Origin: Nostoc piscinale CENA21 | GTDB taxonomy: Bacteria; Cyanobacteriota; Cyanobacteriia; Cyanobacteriales; Nostocaceae | Assembly: GCF_001298445.1 (NCBI RefSeq) | Contig: NZ_CP012036.1 | Span: 1,305,263 to 1,369,262, forward strand | Length of the DNA: 64,000 bases | Direction: 5' to 3' | Part shown: positions 52,689 to 61,631 of the stretch, in pieces | How positions within the stretch are numbered: position 1 is the first letter of the stretch | How the letters are laid out: the number at the start of each line of letters is the position of its first letter | The notes under the pieces: model-generated | What the model was told of the DNA's origin: nothing | Databases searched by the model: none | Seen by the model: the letters and a program-made list of their open reading frames with translations, nothing else | Made by a program: the position numbers and the translations under genes

Positions 52689-55346
52689 ATGACTGAGAAT
52701 TTAAAGGCTATAGGTAATGATATTGCGTTAAATAAATATTCTCCCGCCGCCATTGAGGAAAAATGGCAAAAAACCTGGGCGGAACTGGGTTTAGATAATA
52801 CCCCTACAGAAAACAATCAGCCAAAATTCTACGCTCTATCCATGTTTCCCTATCCATCGGGTAGCTTACACATGGGTCACGTCCGTAATTACACAATTAC
52901 AGATGTGATTGCTCGTCTCAAGCGAATGCAAGGTTATCGAGTCTTGCACCCAATGGGTTGGGATGCCTTTGGCTTACCCGCAGAAAACGCGGCCATCGAC
53001 CGTGGAGTTCCTCCCGCCAAGTGGACTTATCAAAATATTGCTCAAATGCGCCAACAGTTACAGCGTTTGGGTTTATCTATCGATTGGGACAGAGAAGTAG
53101 CTACCTGTTCACCAGATTATTACAAGTGGACACAATGGATTTTCTTGCAGTTTTTACAAGCAGGGTTAGCTTACCAAAAAGAAGCGGCGGTGAACTGGGA
53201 CCCGATTGACCAAACTGTATTAGCTAACGAACAAGTTGATAGCGAAGGCCGTTCTTGGCGCAGTGGTGCAAAGGTCGAGCGTAAATTATTGCGGCAATGG
53301 TTTTTCAAAATTACCGACTACGCCGAAGAATTACTCAACGATTTGGATAAATTGACAGGTTGGCCGGAACGTGTAAAGTTAATGCAGGCAAACTGGATTG
53401 GTAAATCTGTCGGTGCTTATTTAGAATTTCCGATTGTGGGGATGGAGGAAAAAATCGGTGTGTACACCACTCGCCCTGATACTGTTTTTGGTGTCAGCTA
53501 TGTGGTTTTAGCCCCAGAACATCCCTTAACCAAGCGCGTCACCACCAAAGACCAACAAGCCGCAGTTGAAGCTTTTATTACTGAAGTTTCCAATCAAAGT
53601 GAATTGGAACGAACGGCGGAAGACAAACCAAAGCGGGGTGTTCCTACGGGTGGTAAAGCAATTAACCCTTTCACCGGGGAAGAAGTACCGATTTTAATTG
53701 CTGATTATGTCTTGTATGAGTACGGTACTGGGGCAGTTATGGGTGTACCAGCCCATGATGTGCGCGACTTTAAGTTTGCCCAGGCTTATGATTTGCCGAT
53801 TGAGTTTGTGATTGCAGCACCAGCAGATGTGGACGGGTTTGATTTAACTCCCGCATCTGAAACGGAGGAAGTAACTCAACTCATACAAATTGAATATAAC
53901 GAAGCATACACTGAGCCAGGGATTTTGATTAATTCCGAGCAGTTTACAGGGATGAATTCTGTAGATGCGAAAGCTGCGATTGTCAAATATGCCGAAGAAC
54001 AGGGTTTTGGTAAAGAACGCATTCAATATCGCTTGCGAGATTGGTTGATTTCTAGGCAACGTTATTGGGGCGCACCCATCCCAGTAATTCACTGTCCCAA
54101 TTGCGGAATTGTACCAGTCCCAGACAAAGATTTACCAGTACAGTTACCTGAAGAAGTGGAATTTACTGGACGCGGTGGTTCACCGTTGGCGCAGTTAGAA
54201 AGTTGGGTAAATGTCCCTTGCCCAACTTGCGGTACACCAGCAAAACGGGAAACCGACACGATGGATACTTTCATTGATTCTTCGTGGTATTTCTTGCGGT
54301 TTACCGATGCAAAGAATGAACAACAGGTGTTTGACTCAGCCAAAACTAACAACTGGATGCCTGTAGATCAGTATGTAGGCGGTATTGAACACGCGATTCT
54401 GCACTTGTTATATTCTCGGTTCTTTACTAAAGTATTGCGCGATCGCGGCTTGTTGAATTTTGATGAACCTTTTGCCCGGTTGTTAACTCAAGGCATGGTA
54501 CAAGGTTTAACTTACATGAATCCCAACAAGGGCGGCAAAGATAAATGGGTTCCCTCCCATTTGGTTAACCCCGCCGACCCCCGCGACCCCCAAACCGGAG
54601 AACCATTACAACGCCTGTACGCTACCATGTCCAAATCTAAGGGTAATGGTGTCGCACCAGAAGATGTAATTGCTAAATATGGTATAGACACAGCGCGGAT
54701 GTTCATCTTATTCAAAGCGCCACCAGAAAAAGATTTGGAATGGGATGAAGCCGATGTGGAAGGACAATTCCGCTTTTTAAATCGGGTGTGGCGGTTGGTA
54801 ACAGATTATGCGGCGGCTGGGGTATCACGCAAGCAAGCGCAACTCGCTGATTTAAGTAAACCAGAAAAAGATTTACGTCGGGCAATTCACACGGCAATTA
54901 AATCAATTACCGAAGATTTAGAAGATCAATATCAATTCAATACTGCTATTTCGGAATTGATGAAGTTGAGTAACTCGTTAACTGATAGCGACTGTAAAAA
55001 TTCGCCAATTTATGCCGAAGGGATTAAAGCTTTAGTAGCTTTACTAGCTCCTTTTGCACCACATATTGCTGATGAATTGTGGCATTTATTGGGTAATCAA
55101 AATTCAATTCACACCCAAACTTGGCCAACGTTTGATGCTGCTGCTTTAATAGCCGATGAAATTACTTTGGTAATTCAAATTAACGGCAAAAAGCGGGCTG
55201 ATATTCAAGTTCCGTCACAAGCAGATAAAGCAGAGTTGGAAAAATACGCCCGTGAATCAGAAGTTGTGCAGCGTCACTTAGAAGGGAAGGAGATTAAAAA
55301 GGTGATTGTCGTACCTGGTAAGTTGGTGAACTTTGTTGTTGGTTAA
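52689..55346 (+). CDS. leuS: leucyl-tRNA synthetase
   Basis: 885 residues, class I synthetase. The HIGH-type motif is in YPSGSLHMGHVRNYT (about 51-65), the CP1 editing domain at 225-425 carries the GTGAVMGVPAHDVRDF loop, a zinc-binding insertion follows (CPNCGIVPVP, CPTCGTP), the KMSKS motif is TMSKSKGNGV (about 655), and the C-terminal anticodon-binding domain ends QVPSQADKAELEKYA... The ATG at 52689 is preferred over the in-frame TTG at 52671. Intact and essential, and it marks the right border of the mosaic island. The 52456-52688 gap holds its promoter and no gene. Confidence 0.98.
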   Translation: MTENLKAIGNDIALNKYSPAAIEEKWQKTWAELGLDNTPTENNQPKFYALSMFPYPSGSLHMGHVRNYTITDVIARLKRMQGYRVLHPMGWDAFGLPAENAAIDRGVPPAKWTYQNIAQMRQQLQRLGLSIDWDREVATCSPDYYKWTQWIFLQFLQAGLAYQKEAAVNWDPIDQTVLANEQVDSEGRSWRSGAKVERKLLRQWFFKITDYAEELLNDLDKLTGWPERVKLMQANWIGKSVGAYLEFPIVGMEEKIGVYTTRPDTVFGVSYVVLAPEHPLTKRVTTKDQQAAVEAFITEVSNQSELERTAEDKPKRGVPTGGKAINPFTGEEVPILIADYVLYEYGTGAVMGVPAHDVRDFKFAQAYDLPIEFVIAAPADVDGFDLTPASETEEVTQLIQIEYNEAYTEPGILINSEQFTGMNSVDAKAAIVKYAEEQGFGKERIQYRLRDWLISRQRYWGAPIPVIHCPNCGIVPVPDKDLPVQLPEEVEFTGRGGSPLAQLESWVNVPCPTCGTPAKRETDTMDTFIDSSWYFLRFTDAKNEQQVFDSAKTNNWMPVDQYVGGIEHAILHLLYSRFFTKVLRDRGLLNFDEPFARLLTQGMVQGLTYMNPNKGGKDKWVPSHLVNPADPRDPQTGEPLQRLYATMSKSKGNGVAPEDVIAKYGIDTARMFILFKAPPEKDLEWDEADVEGQFRFLNRVWRLVTDYAAAGVSRKQAQLADLSKPEKDLRRAIHTAIKSITEDLEDQYQFNTAISELMKLSNSLTDSDCKNSPIYAEGIKALVALLAPFAPHIADELWHLLGNQNSIHTQTWPTFDAAALIADEITLVIQINGKKRADIQVPSQADKAELEKYARESEVVQRHLEGKEIKKVIVVPGKLVNFVVG

Positions 55347-55359
55347 AGACAACGTTGAA

Positions 55360-55385
55360 GGAGGCAGGAGGCAGGAGGTATGAGG
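55360..55385. repeat. tandem AGGCAGG repeat
   Basis: Three to four copies of a GGAGGCA unit directly after leuS. The same unit on the other strand is at 38937-38957. It is of the STRR type seen in heterocystous cyanobacteria. Confidence 0.6.
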
Positions 55386-55448
55386 TAAAGTACCTATTAG
55401 CATTCGTGCTTTTGAAATCTTCTGCCATACTTTAGAATAGTGCTTCTA

Positions 55449-55491
55449 AAAATTAGCGATCGCAAAAATTACAAATGCGATCGCTAATTTT
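55449..55491 (+). terminator. hairpin built from two HIP1 sites, after leuS
   Basis: AAAATTAGCGATCGC (55449-55463) and its exact complement (55477-55491) form a 15-bp stem with a 13-base AT-rich loop; the descending arm ends in TTTT. Each arm contains a HIP1 octamer. It lies 100 bases downstream of leuS and is the best terminator candidate for it. Confidence 0.6.
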
Positions 55492-55525
55492 GTAGCTTGC
55501 TTTAGAGGTTGTTTGAAAAGTGGTT

Positions 55526-55621
55526 ATACCAATTCACAATTCGCAATTCGCAATTAAAAAACTTAGATACAGCAAAGCTTTTAGGGTTTGCATCTGTATC
55601 AAATTTTTCGTGAAATGGTAT
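55526..55621. repeat. MITE-like repeat family B, copy 3
   Basis: Starts ATACCAATTCAC and ends CGTGAAATGGTAT, with inner TTAGATACAGC...CTGTATCAAATTTTT. The ends and inner TGTATCAAATTTTT match the copies at 61405-61505 and 62758-62872. About 96 bp, no coding capacity. Confidence 0.6.
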
Positions 55622-55647
55622 TAGCTGTGATTTTAATCGCATTATTA

Positions 55648-55806
55648 CCCCCCTTAATCCTAGGGCTGATTCTTTGTGGTGAGAGAAAATTTTAGGCACT
55701 TGATATTTTCGTTCCTCAGTTATTTTGTCACGGTAAGTAGCCTACCCAGAAATAAGATTCTTATTTTTCTCTGTAGAACATGAATTACCCCTAGGATTAA
55801 GGGGGG
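55648..55806. repeat. 159-bp element with 18-bp terminal inverted repeats
   Basis: CCCCCCTTAATCCTAGGG at 55648-55665 is the exact complement of 55789-55806. The interior shows no coding sequence. The right end abuts the stop codon of the CHAT gene (55809). It may be a small non-autonomous element or a paired CCCCTTAAT-type repeat. Confidence 0.5.
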
Positions 55807-55808
55807 AA

Positions 55809-58229
55809 TCAAAAAACAGGAGAAATTGCACAAAAAGCTGCCCAAAATTCTGGTTTTTTAAATGGCTGATGTTTTGGTTTATATTGTTCCTCTAAAAATT
55901 TAATAATTAACTGTTTTTGCGTAACTTGCATATTAGCTAAATTTTGCAGCCAAGCAATTATTTGTGATTGAGTTGCTTGGCGTAACCATTGCTGGGTATG
56001 ATTTAAAACTAACGGCATATTATATTGATATTTAGGTAAGTTTTCATAAAATTTAATCATTAATAAAGCTGTGTGAAAATCGCTGACAGCCCATAAAGTG
56101 CTGATAATATTGGCTGCACCAGCACTAATAAAACCACTGGCTAAACCGATATATTCATCGCTGTTATTTTTAATGTCTATTAAGCCAGTTTCACAAGCGG
56201 AAAGACAAACTAAACGGCAGTTATTTAATTTGATTTGAAAGATATCTTCTAAGGTGAGGCATTTATCTAAATCTAAGTTTGTTTCGTCATCAACTCGGAG
56301 GTGGCGGGATGAGTTGCTATTAGCTGGAGTTTGAGAAACAACTGCATCGGCTAACTTTAAACCTGATTTTAAGGGTGAATCAAAATTAAAATAACCGTGG
56401 CAAGAAAAGTGCAGCCATTGAGAATTATTGAGGTTTTGATTAACTGGTTGTGTTGCTAATGCTGTTTTGGTGGCTTGGTGATGTTTGAGGATTTGGTGGG
56501 GTTGAAAGTCGGTGGCGATGGTTTCAACTTCGATATCGGTGAAGATTAAATCATTGCTTGGGTTTTGAATTGCTAAAAGATGACTAAGTTGATTTAACTG
56601 TGAGTTATCTAAATTTTGAGCCTTGCGTTGAGTAAACCGCAATAATTGACAACTTGGTGCATAACTCACGCCACCAAGAAATTTATCAAATAAATATTCG
56701 GGTGTTGTGGTGTTGTTAGCAGATAAGGGGATAGCGTGGAAAGGTAAGAGGTGTAAATAACGATGGGGAATAAGAATTAATTTTTGGCAATGTGGGGGAA
56801 CGAGAGAAATTATTTGATTTAGGTGGAGGATTTGCGTGAGTTGGCTGAGTTGTGCTGTTAATTCAGAACGCCACTTTGGTTTATCGGCGAGGTAAAGGAA
56901 GAGGTAATTTTTGAGCCAGTCTAGGAGTTTACCTAAATCTTTTTCCTCAGATTGCCAGATTGTTAATTTGTCACGGGTGATGATGAAGGCGCGAAAACAA
57001 TCAGTGAAGATATACCACTGGATAATTGCGGTTTGATTGTCTAACAAGTTTTGAATTTCTGGGAATTTGATGCTGTTATTAACTAAAGGTAGAGTTTCTG
57101 TAGTTTTGGAATCGGCTTTGGTTAACAGTTCAACTAAGTTACGGGTTTTGCTGCGTTCGATATATTCTATGGCTTCGGTGTTTTTGTTTAATGCTAGGCA
57201 AACTTCTATCATCCGGCGATAAAGCTGATTCCATTCTTCGGCTTGTTTGCGCTTGGCTTCTTCGCCAGATTTAATTTCACTTCGCAAAGTTTCGACTGTT
57301 TCTATGGCTTGGTTAAACCTATTGTAAGCAGAGTCAAATTGTTTTTGGTTTTGGTATAAAATGCCCAGATTTAATAAAGTCTGAGCATTCTCTTGGGGAA
57401 AGGCGGTGCGGGTTCTTACTTCCAGTGCCGCTGTATAAGATGCGATCGCCAATTCAATATTCTCGGCTTTCTCTCCCAATATTCTGTTACGGTAAGCAAC
57501 CGCCAAATTATTTTGCGTACCTGCCCAATCTTGGGGAAAGGCAGTGCGGGTTCTTACTTCCAGTGCCGCAGTATAAGATGCGATCGCCAATTCAATATTC
57601 TCGGCTTTCTCTCCCAAGATTCTTTCAGAGTAAGCAGTCGCTAAATTATTTTGCGTTGTTGCCCATTGTTGGGGAAAGGCAGTGCGGGTGTAAACAGTTT
57701 GGATGATTTCGTAACCAGTAATAGCAATTTCTATATGGTTGGCTTTGCTACCCAAGGGAAATTGCCGAATACTACTACTAAAGTTACCAATGTATGCGCC
57801 GATGGATGTTGCTGTATTTGGTTCTGCATCCACTAGGGTATTGGTTGCCCAACGCCGCAATAATTCTGCAAAAATCGGGTTGAGTTTATCGGTGTTAGCT
57901 GCCAGCAACGGGTAAATTACTTGAGGATCACCGTTGCTTTCTGCTGTGGTTCGCAATACTTCTAAGATAAATCGCAGGTAAATCTCTATATCTGCTTCCG
58001 TGATGGTGGGTGTTTCTGGGGTGAGATGTGCGGCTAAGTTTCTCAGCCAATTAGCGGTGTTATCATTTCCCTGTTCTGCAAAATGCTCTGCCGCTAATTT
58101 TACAACCTGCACAAAGCCTGCATCTAGCAATTCTGTATTTGCGGCTAATATCTCTGGTTCTTCTCCGCTAGGGCAACTGATTAGGCTTTCAATAAGCTGA
58201 TAATAAGCTTGTAGGCGCTGTTCATCCAT
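55809..58229 (-). CDS. TPR-CHAT domain protein (cytosolic)
   Basis: 806 residues, no signal peptide. An N-terminal helical region (1-150) is followed by TPR-like repeats at 160-350. Two units (AENIELAIASYTAALEVRTR) are virtually identical in protein and DNA, at 57410-57480 and 57535-57605. A C-terminal CHAT domain at 480-800 has catalytic His in HFSCHGYFNFDSP and Cys in LVCLSACETGLID, then GLASGFISAGAANIISTLWAV. CHAT peptidases paired with TPRs appear in cyanobacterial conflict or cell-death-like systems; no partner gene adjoins. The gene family here differs from that at 45563. Confidence 0.88.
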   Translation of the reverse strand: MDEQRLQAYYQLIESLISCPSGEEPEILAANTELLDAGFVQVVKLAAEHFAEQGNDNTANWLRNLAAHLTPETPTITEADIEIYLRFILEVLRTTAESNGDPQVIYPLLAANTDKLNPIFAELLRRWATNTLVDAEPNTATSIGAYIGNFSSSIRQFPLGSKANHIEIAITGYEIIQTVYTRTAFPQQWATTQNNLATAYSERILGEKAENIELAIASYTAALEVRTRTAFPQDWAGTQNNLAVAYRNRILGEKAENIELAIASYTAALEVRTRTAFPQENAQTLLNLGILYQNQKQFDSAYNRFNQAIETVETLRSEIKSGEEAKRKQAEEWNQLYRRMIEVCLALNKNTEAIEYIERSKTRNLVELLTKADSKTTETLPLVNNSIKFPEIQNLLDNQTAIIQWYIFTDCFRAFIITRDKLTIWQSEEKDLGKLLDWLKNYLFLYLADKPKWRSELTAQLSQLTQILHLNQIISLVPPHCQKLILIPHRYLHLLPFHAIPLSANNTTTPEYLFDKFLGGVSYAPSCQLLRFTQRKAQNLDNSQLNQLSHLLAIQNPSNDLIFTDIEVETIATDFQPHQILKHHQATKTALATQPVNQNLNNSQWLHFSCHGYFNFDSPLKSGLKLADAVVSQTPANSNSSRHLRVDDETNLDLDKCLTLEDIFQIKLNNCRLVCLSACETGLIDIKNNSDEYIGLASGFISAGAANIISTLWAVSDFHTALLMIKFYENLPKYQYNMPLVLNHTQQWLRQATQSQIIAWLQNLANMQVTQKQLIIKFLEEQYKPKHQPFKKPEFWAAFCAISPVF

Positions 58230-58382
58230 GAGCAGGTGTGAGTAGACGCATTTTGATGCAGATACAACAGTATTATCCTCAATTTCTGAAGAATTAGTTT
58301 TAAATCCTCGCTATAAACCTGTAATATCATGTCTGGCAAATCAGTGATGATTCAGCACATCTGTGCAGAAAAACAAAACTCT

Positions 58383-58411
58383 TCTTCCCCCTGCTCCCTG
58401 CTCCTGCCCCC
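58383..58411. repeat. tandem CCCTGCT repeat
   Basis: Copies of CCCCTGCTCCCTGCTCCTG, an STRR-type heptamer array, between the CHAT and HMA-like genes. The remainder of 58230-58459 shows no gene. Confidence 0.55.
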
Positions 58412-58459
58412 TGCGGTCTATATGATAAGTCTTTTACCGGACACGATATAACCTCTCCC

Positions 58460-58976
58460 CTATTCCCCATCCTCTGTTGTATCAGTCGGTGGTTTTTCGT
58501 TATCGCTAAGTTTCACCAAACTTTCTAAGCCATACCACAACAGCAAATACAAAGTGGTTGTTTTCCATCGCGCTAAGGGGGGTAGCAGACTTTTGAGGGC
58601 GATCGCCACAACAGTAAAAGGTATAATAACTCGTAAATCTACACTTTCTTTTGTAATTTTTTTTAACTTGCTCATTTAGTTCTAATAAGCTGGGGGCAAA
58701 ACTTGCAGACTGGGGTTTTGCCTTGGGAGTCTCAATAATAATGATGCCTTGAGCCTGTAACTTATCGATAATTTCTGCAAAATCAGCGTTTGCATCAGCA
58801 TAAAAGGTCACACTGCCTGTTTGAGAATTTACCTTCAATTGTTCCACCTGTGGGAAAAAGGTTTTGAGGTAATTAGCAGTTAACTGAATTTCTGCTTGTT
58901 CGAGATTTTGAGGAGAAATTCGCAACCTTAGCCGTCCTGGAGTTTGACTAACAATTTGAATATATATAGGACTCAT
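58460..58976 (-). CDS. HMA-like domain membrane protein; frame broken at A8
   Basis: 171 residues after correction. Residues 1-80 form a ferredoxin-like HMA2-type domain (VSQTPGRLRLRISPQN; VNSQTGSVTFYAD), lacking the CxxC of copper chaperones. A linker and one or two membrane-spanning helices follow (VIIPFTVVAIALKSLLPP; TLYLLLWYGLESL). A run of eight T on the plus strand (58657-58664) breaks the frame; with seven it reads NEQVKKITKESVDLRVIIPF. Such small HMA2 proteins often accompany cation ATPases or encapsulation proteins; none is near. Function unknown. Confidence 0.72.
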
Positions 58977-59007
58977 ATTTGATTTGTGAAAAAAGCGGTA
59001 TACCTAA

Positions 59008-59110
59008 CAGAACTTACGCACAAAAGTTGTCTGTGGAGATTGGGTGTAAGGGTGTAAGGGTGTTGAATACATACACCCCTACACCCTTGCTCACAGCCTT
59101 GATTTTTCAT
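59008..59110 (+). repeat. dispersed repeat family A, copy 5
   Basis: GAACTTACGCACAAAAG, TGGAGATTGGGTGTAAGG, GTGTAAGGGTGTTG, ATACATACACCCCTACACCC, ending near TTGATTTTTCATCTCAC. It is colinear with the reverse complement of copy 4 (45338-45490), including the ACATACACCCC block and the AAATCAAGG end. Confidence 0.65.
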
Positions 59111-59128
59111 CTCACTTGTTACTAGTTT

Positions 59129-60467
59129 CTATTTTCCAGTTTTTACCGTACGGCGATCGCGCAATTTTGGAGTTTGGTGAATATCAATCTGAGAGTCTGG
59201 AGAATTTAATTTTAAAACATGATCAACGGTTGATTGCTGTTTGGCGATCGCATCGATAAATAACTCTTCATATCTGGCAATTGCTTGTTCACAAGCATAA
59301 TTTTCAACCGCAAATTGTCTACCTTGCTGCCCTAAAGTTTCTCTTAACTGTGGTTGATGGTACAACTCTAAAATTTTATCGGCTAAGGCTTCTGGAGATT
59401 CTGGTTCAACAATTGCACCGCCACCACTGTCTCGAATTGCTTTCGCCGCCGTACCTGTGGCTGGTACTGAACCCACAATAGGACGACCACTCGCCAACAG
59501 CAAAGGAATTTTAGAAGGCATATTAAAGGAAATGACGTTGCGTTTTTGGACAATTAAGCCAATATCAGCCGCCGCTAACATTTGCGGGAGTTGTTCACGT
59601 GGCTGTAGCGGTAAGAGTAAAACATTATCTGCACCACAGGCTAAACAATATTGTTGTAATCTTCGCAGAGCGATCGCCTCTCCCGCAATCACAAAGGTAA
59701 TTTCGGGAAGATGACGCAACTTAGCCGCCGCCGCCACTACTGTCTCTAAACCTTGAGTTAAAGCGATGTTACCAGAGTACATCACCACAAATTTTCCCTC
59801 TAATTGATGGATAATTTTCCAGGTATTCTGATTTTGTGGTAAAGGATGAATAAAATTAACATTTACCCAGTTGGGAATACAAATAATTTTTTTGCGAGAA
59901 ACGCCTTTACTCACTAAATTTTCTAAAAAACCATCCGCAATGACGCTGATGGCTTGAGCATTTTGATAAGCGAATTTCTCTAAGAATTCACAAAATTTAA
60001 TCATTCTTTTATTCGTCATTAACCCGACACGCACCGCCGCTTCTGGCAGAATATCTTGGACATTTAACACTACCGGACAATTGTATATTTTTCCTAATAA
60101 AGCAGCAGGTAATGTCACTAATAAAGGCGGTATCGTCAGCAAAATCACATCGGGACGTTTACCTCTAAAAGCTTGTGGTAAACTCGTCAAAATAAAACTT
60201 AATTCTAATAGTAATCTATCCAGCAGATTAGGTTTAGACTTAATTCGCAAGTAACTGCGTTGAACAGTGACACCATTAATTTTTTCGGTGATGTACCACT
60301 TACCCTGATAACCAGGATAAATTTCGCGTTGTGGATAATTTGGCATTCCTGTAATTACCCGCACCTCATGACCTTTTTTTTACTAGTCCCTCTGCTAATT
60401 CCGTCATTAAAGGTGCAATTCCAATTGGTTCTGGATGATAGTTATAGGAATATATCAAAATCTGCAT
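59129..60467 (-). CDS. GT4-type glycosyltransferase (WbuB-like); frame broken at A8
   Basis: 445 residues after correction. From the ATG at 60467 it reads MQILIYSYNYHPEPIGIAPL, the GT-B N-terminus with the sugar-acceptor side. The frame is broken by eight T on the plus strand (60374-60381), and with seven continues LVKKGHEVRVITGMPNYP. The GT4 C-terminal domain has VVMYSGNIALTQGLETVV and the E-x7-E motif near KIPLLLASGRPIVGS and GGAIVEPESPEALADKI. Probably acts on lipid-linked or cell-surface polysaccharide. No other polysaccharide gene is adjacent. Confidence 0.87.
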
Positions 60468-60856
60468 GAGTTATTAATAAGATTTTTGTAGTAATTAGGC
60501 TCAATTCTATGATGGATTTCTAGCTGGTTTAAGAGTTCAATTAATAGGCAATTCAATGTTGCAGAATTATAAAAATATATGTATAATCTGCGTTTGATTT
60601 TATTGGGTATCGAAGATTATATCAATTTATACGAAATTAAAATATACTGATATACACATTCAATCAAAAAAAAATGTAAATTTTAATGCTTATTTTGTAT
60701 TACCTTACCTATTGTTAATTTAAGTAAGTTGTGTGATATATATTACAAAATATTTCTATTAAAAACCAAAACTCTGTAGAGACGTTACATGTAATGTCTC
60801 TACAGTATTCCACGAATATACAAACTGCTGTAAGTAAAAAATCTGGCAACAGGGGC
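60468..60856. other. AT-rich spacer with family D palindrome
   Basis: Very AT-rich and without a supportable gene. At 60775-60804 TGTAGAGACGTTAC and GTAATGTCTCTACA form a near-perfect 14-bp palindrome, the second copy of family D (29559). A run of nine A occurs at 60665-60673. Confidence 0.6.
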
Positions 60857-61348
60857 TTAAATCTTGAGGCTATTTCTGATTTGCTGTAAAATCGCACCTA
60901 AATCTTGAGAGATATCAATATAAACGGCTTCTTTGGGTGTGGGTGCTTCTAAGGTATCAAGTTGGCTTTGTAAAAGATTGGCGTTCATAAAATGACCGTG
61001 GCGATCGCGCAATCTTTGAGCAATTAACTCATAACTACCAGCAAGATACACTAGCTTTACCCGTGGATCATGATCCCAAAGAAGATCACGATAACTTGCT
61101 TTGAGTGCCGAACAAGCCAAAATCACGTTTTTCTCTGCTGCCAACCATTGAGCGATCGCAGTTTGCAATGATTGTAACCAAGGTTGGCGATCGGCATCTG
61201 TTAACGCTTCCCCTCGACTCATTTTGGTTTTCGCAGCAGTTGAATGAAACCAGTCAGCATCGCAAAATTCCCATCCTGTTGCTGCTGCTAATGCTTGACC
61301 AATGGTGGTTTTACCAGCACCAGCCACTCCCATGATTAGAATTATCAT
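60857..61348 (-). CDS. gntK: gluconate kinase
   Basis: 163 residues, the usual length. Phosphorylates gluconate to 6-phosphogluconate, feeding the oxidative pentose phosphate or Entner-Doudoroff routes. P-loop GVAGAGKTTIGQALA (7-21), DADWFHSTAAKTKMSRGEAL (30-49, the substrate-binding segment), TDADRQPWL and ILACSALKASYRDLL (about 75-89), all diagnostic of GntK. Cytosolic, monocistronic. Confidence 0.95.
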   Translation of the reverse strand: MIILIMGVAGAGKTTIGQALAAATGWEFCDADWFHSTAAKTKMSRGEALTDADRQPWLQSLQTAIAQWLAAEKNVILACSALKASYRDLLWDHDPRVKLVYLAGSYELIAQRLRDRHGHFMNANLLQSQLDTLEAPTPKEAVYIDISQDLGAILQQIRNSLKI

Positions 61349-61404
61349 TTGTTGTTAGAAGGGTTGAGGTTTTTCTTCAAAGGGTGACGAAAATCTCTTA
61401 TCTA

Positions 61405-61505
61405 ATACCATTTCACGAAAAAAATGATACAAATTTATGGGTTTTTCATTCTTTCCCCCAGCCCCCCTGCGGCCTATTTGTATCAAACTTAAAGTGAAAC
61501 GGTAT
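61405..61505 (+). repeat. MITE-like repeat family B, copy 1
   Basis: 101 bp from ATACCATTTCACGAAAA to AAGTGAAACGGTAT, terminal inverted repeats of about 12 bp with one or two mismatches; inner sequence TGATACAAATTTATGGG and TTGTATCAAACTT. An inverted copy is at 62758-62872. No gene. Confidence 0.75.
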
Positions 61506-61631
61506 AAACCCATCAGTTTTTTCTCCCTTGTCCCCCTTGTCTACCTCATCCCCCTTGTCTCATCACTTATAAGGTGTAAGGTTGTAAATATCCTACACCC
61601 TTACACCCCATCTTCATCACCGTAACTTCAG

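Noticed and set aside
57393..57706. Overlapping plus-strand frames inside the CHAT gene with repeated peptide units
   Set aside because: They are antisense readings of the duplicated TPR DNA; the minus-strand gene explains them.
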